A DNA stretch of 64,000 bases from Aphelocoma coerulescens (lineage: Eukaryota; Chordata; Aves; Passeriformes; Corvidae). Below, one piece after another: positions 60,990 through 64,000 of the stretch (positions within the stretch are counted from its first letter, which is position 1; each line of letters begins with the position of its first letter). Under the pieces are notes generated by a model that saw only the letters and a program-made list of their open reading frames with translations, did no database searches and was not told the DNA's origin. Location of the stretch: contig NW_027184061.1 in NCBI RefSeq assembly GCF_041296385.1, forward strand, positions 186,001 through 250,000. Direction: 5' to 3'. Both the position numbers and the translations under genes were made by a program.

Positions 60990-61735
60990 CTTTTATGTTC
61001 CCAGTCATTCCCAATAAGATCCCAGTTGCCCATGGTCCCAGTTGTTCCCAGTCATGCCCAGCATGGTTCCTTTCACTCTCAGTCCCTCCCAGTAGGAGTC
61101 AGGTACGGCTCCAGTCACTTCCAGTATGAACCCAGCAACTCCCAGTCAGTCCGTCTATGATGCCTTTTGCCCCATCATGGTTCCAGTTGCTCTAAGCATG
61201 ATCCCAGTATGAGTCCAGTCACCCCCAGGATGATTCCAGGTAACTTCCCCGTATGAGTCTGGTTTGATCCCTGTCACCCCCAGTACTATCCCAGTCACTC
61301 CCAGATACTCCCAGAACTATGCCAGTAACTGCAACATGACCCTGTCACTCCCAGTATGATCCCAGCATGACCCCAGTATGGGTCTGCTGCTCCCAGCATG
61401 ATCCCAGTTGCCCCCTACATCTTTCTAATTGCACCCTTTCACCACCACTGTGGTTCCAGTCACTCCCAGTACAATCCCAGTCATTCCCAGTATGATGCAA
61501 ATCACTCCCAGTATATCCCAGCAGCACCCATTGGACCTCAGCATGTTCCCAGTAGCCCTCAGTGTGGTCCCAATATATCCCAGTATAATCCCTGGTGCTC
61601 CAAATGTGGCCTTGCCCAGTCCTGATCCTGGTCCCAGTGTATCCTGGTGTCCCATTCTGTCCTGGTCCATCCCATTCATTCCCAGTTCATCCCATTCTGT
61701 CCCAGTCCATTCCGGTCCCTTCCTGGCAGCCGCTG
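60990..61735 (+). repeat. CCCAGT-type degenerate minisatellite field
   Basis: Roughly 750 bases of degenerate units (TCACTCCCAGTATGATCCCAG type) directly before the MHC class II transmembrane exon. Confidence 0.9.
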
Positions 61736-61792
61736 CCATTTCCTGGATCCTTCTGCCCTCCACCCCCCAAAGCTGCCCCCCCGCCCCCCAAG

Positions 61793-61980
61793 ATGCTGGC
61801 GGGGATCGGGGGCTTCGTGTTGGGCTTTGTCTTCCTGGCGCTGGGGCTCGGCTTCTACCTGCGCAAGCAGGTGACAGGAGGGGCCCGGGGGTCGTGTCCC
61901 CCCTCCCCCGGAGCTCTGAGCTCCCCCCGGGGCCCCCCAGCCCGGTGTCACCCCCTTTGCTCTGCCCACAGAGCTCCTGA
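61793..61980 (+). pseudogene. MHC class II beta, transmembrane and last coding exon
   Basis: An exon ending at a GTGACA donor (61,793-61,870 readable) encodes KMLAGIGGFVLGFVFLALGL-type transmembrane sequence and the basic stop-transfer FYLRKQ, typical of avian class II beta chains, with the Gly zipper. After a 101-base intron an acceptor CCCACAG leads to AGC TCC TGA (61,972-61,980), the usual very short tail. Exons 1-3 are not present nearby; the only exon 1-2 remnant in the window is 38 kb to the left. The fragment is therefore a partial gene or the end of a rearranged one. Confidence 0.85.
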
Positions 61981-62439
61981 GCCGCCGGCGGCCGAAGCCC
62001 CTCCCCGTGGCCTCGGGCTCGGCCGGGACCCCTCGCCCCATGCCAGCGATGATTTTGGGGGGTCGTGTGTCCCCCCAGCCCCGCTGTCACTCTGCCCCTG
62101 CCTGGCTGCTCCCAGTGTTCCCAGGAAGGCTTCCCAGTTCGCCCCGGTCCCGTTTATTGGGGAACAGTGGGAAGGGACTTTGGGGGATCCCGCGGGGGGA
62201 CCAAGAGTGGAGGAGGCAGAACAGACCCCAGGATGGATCGGGAATGGGGACCCCCGTGTGTCACCCCTGTGTCACCCCCCCCCCCGGGGGGCCCTTGGGA
62301 GGCACCTGAACACCAAATCGGCACCAGCGAACCCCAAAGGTGCAGAGACCCCCCCCTAAGTCGCCCCACAGCCCCCAACGACCAACCAAAATTCCCCGCG
62401 AGTATCAGATAATCAGAGCAGGCGTTGAACAACCTTCAG

Positions 62440-62484
62440 CCAATCAGAGCGCGCGGCGCTGGTGACTCACCAGTTGCCAGGCAG
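62440..62484 (-). promoter_or_regulatory. MHC class II-like X1-X2-Y module (right flank)
   Basis: CCAATCAG (62,440-62,447), 15 bases, TGACTCA (62,463-62,469), then GTTGCCAGGCAG (62,473-62,484). Fourth copy with the same spacing, pointing to the minus strand. Confidence 0.65.
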
Positions 62485-62499
62485 ACCCGCAGCGCTCAG

Positions 62500-62765
62500 C
62501 GCTCCCCACCCGGACCCCGCCTGCGCCCCCCCCTCGCCCCCAGCGCCCCCCGCCAGGGGAATTTGAGGAGGGGGCGCGTGGGGGGCGCCCAGGCCGGGCC
62601 CAGAGCCCAGCGCTGCCCCAGCCCGACCTGTCCCGGCTCCGTCTCGGCTCCTCCCGCGGGATGCGGCCGCGCTGGGAAAACGGGGGGCCAAGGGTGGGCG
62701 CTGGGCCCGGGGGGAGCAGGAAAAGGGATGGGGGAGGAGGAGAAGAAGAAGGAGGCACCTTTTAA
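62500..62765 (+). promoter_or_regulatory. CpG island similar to zinc-finger promoter
   Basis: Shares CGCCAGGGGAATTTG and GAGCCCAGCGCTGCCCCAGC with 20,060-20,190, so it appears to be a third copy of the zinc-finger promoter. No finger exon follows; CR1 and other sequence replace it. Confidence 0.6.
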
Positions 62766-63107
62766 TGATATTTTATTGAGTCTCATTTTTTAGAGACCAG
62801 GATCAATACTCCCCGGCCGTCAGGGCGAGTCCCTCAGGGCTGCGGGGCCCTGCTGCCGGCTCACCCCGTGCCAGCCCAGCTCCAGCGCTCAGCGGGGCTT
62901 TGGCTTCCCGTGCCCTTTCCCGTGTCCCCAGCCCAGCGTCACCAACCCCGTCTCCCCAGGTCGTGCCCCACCCCTGCCCCCCTCCCCCTTTGTTGAGACA
63001 CGGAGGATGAGAATTTCCCCACCATCCACCCCAAAGGTTCCCCTGAGGCCATTTCCTCACGTGCTTTCCCTTGGCAGCAGAGCCCCACCCCTCCTGGCTG
63101 CCCCCTC

Positions 63108-63300
63108 CTGTCAGGGACTTGGAGAGAGCCAGGTCCCCCCTGAGCCTCCTTTCCTCCAGGCTCAGCGCCCTCAGATCCCTCAGCTGCCCCTCAGAAGTCC
63201 TCCAGAGCCTTCCCCAGCTCCAATCCCATCTCTGGACGTGCTCCAACCCCTCCATGTCTTTCTTGAAGTTTGAAGCCCAATCGCTGCCCTGTCGCTGCAG
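63108..63300 (-). mobile_element. CR1 LINE 3'-end fragment
   Basis: GAGAGCCAGGTCCCCCCTGA, CTCCAGGCTCAGCGCCCTCA and CCATGTCTTTCTTGAAGT are antisense CR1. Open frames here are CR1 shadows. Confidence 0.85.
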
Positions 63301-63563
63301 GTGCCAAAACCGCAGGGAGACTCCTTGGAAATGGGGGTAGAGAGGAGCCCTTCAAAGGGAAACGTGTGCAAAACTGCTGCCAATGGCCGAGCGGGTTTGG
63401 TGTGGCTGCGGGAGCAAGAGATGCTCCGGGACTCCGCCTCGGCCCCGGAGCGGAGCGGCCCGTGCTGCCCCGGGGCGCGCGGGGCTCGGCCGTGGGGCGC
63501 GCGGGGGGAACGGACACACGGGCACCGGACACACGGACACGCGGACAAACGCTCCCAGCGCTT

Positions 63564-63604
63564 CAGCGGCAGCAGCGGCAGCAGCGGCAGCAGCGGCAGC
63601 AGCG
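63564..63604 (+). repeat. (CAGCGGCAG)n repeat
   Basis: About 4.5 units of a 9-base CAG/CGG trinucleotide-type repeat in GC-rich sequence. Confidence 0.9.
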
Positions 63605-63749
63605 CAAAAGCAGCGAGTCTAAGAACCCTCTGCGTCCCTTCTCCTGCTCCTCCTCTCCCTCTCCCAGTGTCTCGCACCCTCTCCCGCTCTCCCTTTGGTT
63701 CCCCAACCCCCCCTCCCGCGGCCTCCCTCTGCCCAGGCCCGGCCGGGCC

Positions 63750-64000
63750 ATGCCCCCGGCCCGCCCCCGGCCCCGGGCGGGGCTGCCCCCTCCCCGCCCC
63801 CGGGCGTCCCGCCGCGGTCCCGCCTCCGCCCGGCTCTCGCCGTCCTGGCTGTGGCGCTGCTGGGCGGGCATCAGTGCCTGGCTCCTGGGCACCATCGCCA
63901 GCCCCTGGCTCCGGCTGGCCCGACCCCGAGCCCGGCCCCGGCCTCGGCTCCTCCCGGGGCCCGCCGGGGACACAGGCGGCGCGGCCGCTCCCGCCGCCTC
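63750..64000 (+). CDS. Possible start of a protein gene cut by window end
   Basis: From ATG 63,750 (context GGCCATGC) the frame stays open to the end of the window (83 codons). The first 30 residues are Pro/Arg-rich; residues 33-54 are Trp-rich and hydrophobic (WLWRCWAGISAWLLG), which could be a membrane segment; then Arg/Pro again. High GC content makes chance open frames likely. Not recognised. Confidence 0.2.
   Translation, partial: MPPARPRPRAGLPPPRPRASRRGPASARLSPSWLWRCWAGISAWLLGTIASPWLRLARPRARPRPRLLPGPAGDTGGAAAPAA

Noticed and set aside
62803..63255. 150-codon frame on the minus strand
   Set aside because: Part of it is CR1 sequence and the rest shows no domain.

Overview
The window is nuclear DNA from a bird, most likely a songbird. 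The evidence is CR1 LINE fragments, avian ERV-L, gamma-like and beta/alpha-like retroviral remnants, passerine-style C2H2 zinc-finger genes, MHC class II beta fragments with (CCCAGT)-type intronic repeats, and a PAK3-like kinase with short avian-sized introns. There are no operons, ribosome binding sites or prokaryotic genes. The chromosome cannot be told from the sequence; the content suggests an MHC-linked or sex-linked, repeat-rich duplicated region.

The main feature is a very large inverted repeat. A left arm (about 2,026-21,758) is repeated in reverse orientation as a right arm (about 35,114-58,186), around a 13.4-kb spacer (21,759-35,113). From the outer edge inward each arm holds: the pol region and 3' LTR of an ERV-L provirus carrying a nested solo LTR; ACTGGGA/CCCAGT repeats; a GC-rich module; an 11-exon PAK-like kinase gene; a CpG island next to a short LTR; a gamma-like retroviral remnant; an inverted MHC class II-type X/Y box module; and a C2H2 zinc-finger gene. 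Kinase and zinc-finger genes point away from each other within each arm. The arms are close to identical over long stretches but differ by substitutions, by a 471-bp solo LTR found only on the right, by internal deletions of the gamma-like element on the left, and by zinc-finger number (6 left, 11 right).

The two kinase copies are the most interesting genes. In each, 11 exons can be joined with consensus splice sites into an uninterrupted 505-codon reading frame: a short hydrophobic N-terminus, about 12 acidic decapeptide repeats (ten centred on W-D/E-x-D) and a complete PAK-type kinase domain, with no CRIB/p21-binding domain. I know of no characterised protein with this layout.

The spacer holds a broken MHC class II beta gene (exons 1 and 2), a minisatellite, an X/Y module, an LTR-like block, CR1 fragments, one long open reading frame of unknown function (26,150-27,343), a GAA/TAA-rich simple sequence and several kilobases of AT-richer DNA with no recognisable gene. 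Right of the right arm lie two further retroviral pieces, a (CCCAGT) repeat field, the last two coding exons of an MHC class II beta gene, another X/Y module with CpG island, CR1, a trinucleotide repeat and a very GC-rich end of window.

Retroviral genes here are all broken by stops, frameshifts or deletions. All functional statements are from sequence reading only; no database search was possible.
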